A DNA stretch of 64,000 bases from the NCBI GenBank assembly GCA_036971715.1, contig JAVHJL010000004.1, positions 3,782,001 to 3,846,000 of the forward strand, given 5' to 3'. A program made the position numbers and the translations under genes. Under the pieces are notes generated by a model. It saw only the letters and a list, made by a program, of their open reading frames with translations, made no database searches and was not told where the DNA came from. This stretch comes from Arthrobotrys musiformis. Lineage: Eukaryota; Ascomycota; Orbiliomycetes; Orbiliales; Orbiliaceae. This document shows positions 61,737-64,000 of this stretch, piece by piece (within the stretch, counting starts at the first letter, position 1; every line of letters starts with the position of its first letter).

Positions 61737-63847
61737 ATGGCAATTCCACAAATCCTCGATCTCCTCCCTCTGCCGTTTTCAGAAACCGGAGTTTTCCTTG
61801 ACTCGGATTCAGATGTTACCGCCAACTCCGCCGCATATCCTTTGAATTCCCTGCACACCCTCAATGAAGCATTGAATATCGCGACTCCAACCTCTGCTGC
61901 GGCTTGGGATCTGTCGGTGCCAGAATACGTCAAAAATGTGTATTTGGAAGATTTCACCGTCCAACCTCTTCTTTATCGTCGCGGCCACAGCGAGACACTT
62001 CTTGAACCTTTTGATGTTCGGTTCAGGGTGGATAAAGCGGATTATGCACCTGGTGGTCGATTTGAAGGTACGTCGCCATAAAACCTGCGCCTGGAGTGGG
62101 GCTGGGATGTTAGAGGTAAACTAAATTTTCGGATCATGTAGCAATCTGCAAACTTTTTCTGCGATATAGCAATAGCGAATCGAATTGGCATACCAGTGCG
62201 ACTGGGTGGTTGATTACTTTGGACGTAATTGTGACGGCGGGGCATTGTGCGTACGACTGGAGTTACGGTCTGGGCCACCTCGTTGAAGCCAAAGTATACA
62301 TACGGTACGCCGGTAAAGAGAGCGTTGACAGTGGTGAATCGGAGTTACGGTATGGAAAGTATGTTACCGTTCCCACGGAGTATCTCAAGGGACCTCGTGA
62401 TTAGTATGATGTTGCGTTCATCAAATTGAATGAACCGTTTGAAAATGTTCAACCCTTGGAGTATTCGGAGACTCCGAGGAAGGGGAATGAGATTTTGGGT
62501 CTTGTGGGATATCCGGCGGACCTTGAGTTGGGGGAGTATATGTACCAGGATGTTCAGCCTGTTGATTACGATCTTGCGAGGAATAATATGACGCTTTCGT
62601 ATCCACTGGATTCCGCGGGCGGTAAGTTATCCTTATTCACCATGGACCAATGAATGATTTAGCTGACGTTTATTGTGGTTGGTTCAGGAAACTCTGGTAG
62701 CCCAGTTATCCAGCGGGATACCGGTGCAGTTATTGGTGTCCATATTGTCGGTGGCTCGATCAACCATGCGTCTGTCATCGGGAAATCCGGCAACTCGTTC
62801 CCAGATTTCCTTCAAACGCTCGAGCTAAAGGAGGCTCATGATTTAACCACAGACAACTTGGATGGCGACTACGGTCAACAGAATCTTCCAAGCGTGCATA
62901 TTCCTGGGTTTGTCATTACTCAAATCAATGCGCCCCCACCTTCTCCAAAGGTCCCGGAACCAGATATTCCCCGGCCTTTGACGCCCCTATCGATCCCCGT
63001 CGAAGAGAAAATTTGGGAGCTCACGGTTCTCCCGGAGTCATTCGGAGTCGCAGAAGCCGGTAAAACCAGGCCGGGAGATCACCTACCCATTGACCACAGC
63101 CAGCCCAAAATAGAAGACCAGTTGCTCGCTCAAACCATCTTTTTCGCTAACATCAAGCCCGGCGAGCTTTCCCCGAGCACCCAAAAGACCCTAGAGAAAA
63201 TCCAGGGATATATTTGGGATTACCAGTGCTGGCTCACTAGCTCTACCTCGAACACCGTTCAAGCAAAGATTAACTCCGGTGCGCTGAAGAGTGATGTCGA
63301 AATCCGAAACTATCGTGCCAAGGTCATGGATTTCATCCTCAAGACTAAATCAACTTGGCTTGCGAATACCCACTCCGAGGCATACGAAAAATCGCTCGAA
63401 GTCACTAATGTCGGCTACGTGGGATTCCATCAGGATCTTCTCAGCGGCGCGCTAGAAGGTGTTTCCGTACCCCCAGCCGCCGTTCCAGAATTCGAAAAGG
63501 TTCTACAGCGCCTCATCGAGAATCTTCGGATCAAAGAAGAGACGTCTTATGAGTCCCAGCAATATTGGATTATGATCACTGTTTTTACATATATTCCTGA
63601 GACCGAGACGATTCAAGCTACGATCAGGACACTAGCCTTCACTGTTTCGAGGGATGCATATAAATTCATCGATCGCAAGAGTTCGCTGGAAAGCGTTAAG
63701 ATTAAGATGACTTTCGAGTGTGCGCAGTATGATTTCAACGACAGGATTTGGGCTGCTATCAAGGGAGCCCTTAGCGAAGAGATGCTCAAGAGAGGTGAAC
63801 AGGATCTTCGGGCGCTTTCCTTGCAGCCTCTCGAGATCCCCGTCTAA
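61737..63847 (+). pseudogene. Trypsin-like serine protease with unknown C-terminal domain; in-frame TAG
   Basis: Exons 61737-62067, 62142-62621 and 62688-63847 form one frame of 656 codons, broken by a TAG at 62402-62404. Chymotrypsin-fold landmarks: TAGHCAYD (His), YDVAFIKL (Asp) and GNSGSPVI (Ser, at the start of exon 3). The stop lies directly before the Asp block, with coding-like sequence on both sides. No GT-AG intron of normal size and consensus removes it in phase. There is no signal peptide, so the product would be intracellular. After the protease domain comes a Pro-rich linker, then ~230 residues that I cannot name (helical, ending LSLQPLEIPV). Translation would stop at about residue 197, before the Asp and Ser. 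It may be a recent pseudogene, a null allele, a sequencing error or read-through. The rest of the frame shows no decay. Confidence 0.7.
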
Positions 63848-64000
63848 ATTCTTTCGTTTTTTGAAGTTATTCGGGACCAGCTCGGTTTTAAGGGTTACAC
63901 TGGGCGGTGTATAGGTTTCATGCAAGAAAGTATTTGAGTTCTAACAATCTATTTTTTTTTCCATTTAGGGATTTGTCTTCCTGTATCATTGCTACAATTC
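63848..64000. other. 3' flank of the protease-like gene
   Basis: T-rich sequence without a gene; the window ends here. Confidence 0.5.

Noticed and set aside
62360..62404. Intron GTATGT...GATTAG to bypass the protease stop codon
   Set aside because: It would be 46 nt and out of phase, and it would remove sequence that looks like part of the protease domain.

Overview
The window is nuclear DNA of a filamentous ascomycete (Pezizomycotina). Evidence: protein-coding genes on both strands split by many short GT-AG introns (about 46-165 bp, mostly 50-70), branch points of CTAAC/CTAAT type, and gene families specific to or typical of these fungi (Zn2Cys6 regulator, DUF4246, Pfa5-type palmitoyltransferase, a V-ATPase c' subunit, an Hrr1-like NFX1 helicase). 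Class-level placement (for example Orbiliomycetes or Pezizomycetes) is only a guess. No tRNA, rRNA, CRISPR or recognisable transposon was seen.

Layout. 1-12 kb: cwc24 (splicing), vps34 (PI3-kinase, start codon alone on exon 1), a TGL1/YEH-type lipase, then a DUF4246 protein on the minus strand. 12-22.5 kb, all minus: a small glycine-zipper protein, spt8 (SAGA) and a 1,658-aa helicase with NFX1 zinc fingers and a tail of 36-aa repeats. 24-30.4 kb, minus: a mitochondrial-type acyl-CoA ligase and a PKA catalytic subunit with a long N-terminal extension. 32-37 kb, plus: vma11 and a secreted cysteine-rich protein. 39-46 kb, plus: the Rho1 exchange factor ROM2 and a deaminase-fold candidate whose reading frame depends on removing a 96-nt intron ending in an in-frame TAG. 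49.9-54.7 kb: a small tyrosine/glutamine-rich zinc-ribbon protein (minus) and pfa5 (plus). 55-59 kb: a Zn2Cys6 regulator divergent from an AMID/FSP1-like FAD oxidoreductase. 61.7-63.8 kb: an intracellular trypsin-like protease interrupted by an in-frame TAG just before its catalytic Asp block.

Most genes are housekeeping and unrelated. Several touch signalling and membranes: Vps34 (endosome/autophagy), Vma11 (vacuole acidification), Pfa5 (S-acylation), PKA (cAMP) and Rom2 (cell-wall integrity). The accessory genes (glycine-zipper proteins, deaminase-fold protein, protease with an unknown C-terminal domain, DUF4246) sit between long gene-free stretches of 1.5-3.7 kb. Exon structures were assembled by hand. 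Where exon boundaries are given, the summed exon lengths are a multiple of three, which is an internal check but not transcript proof.
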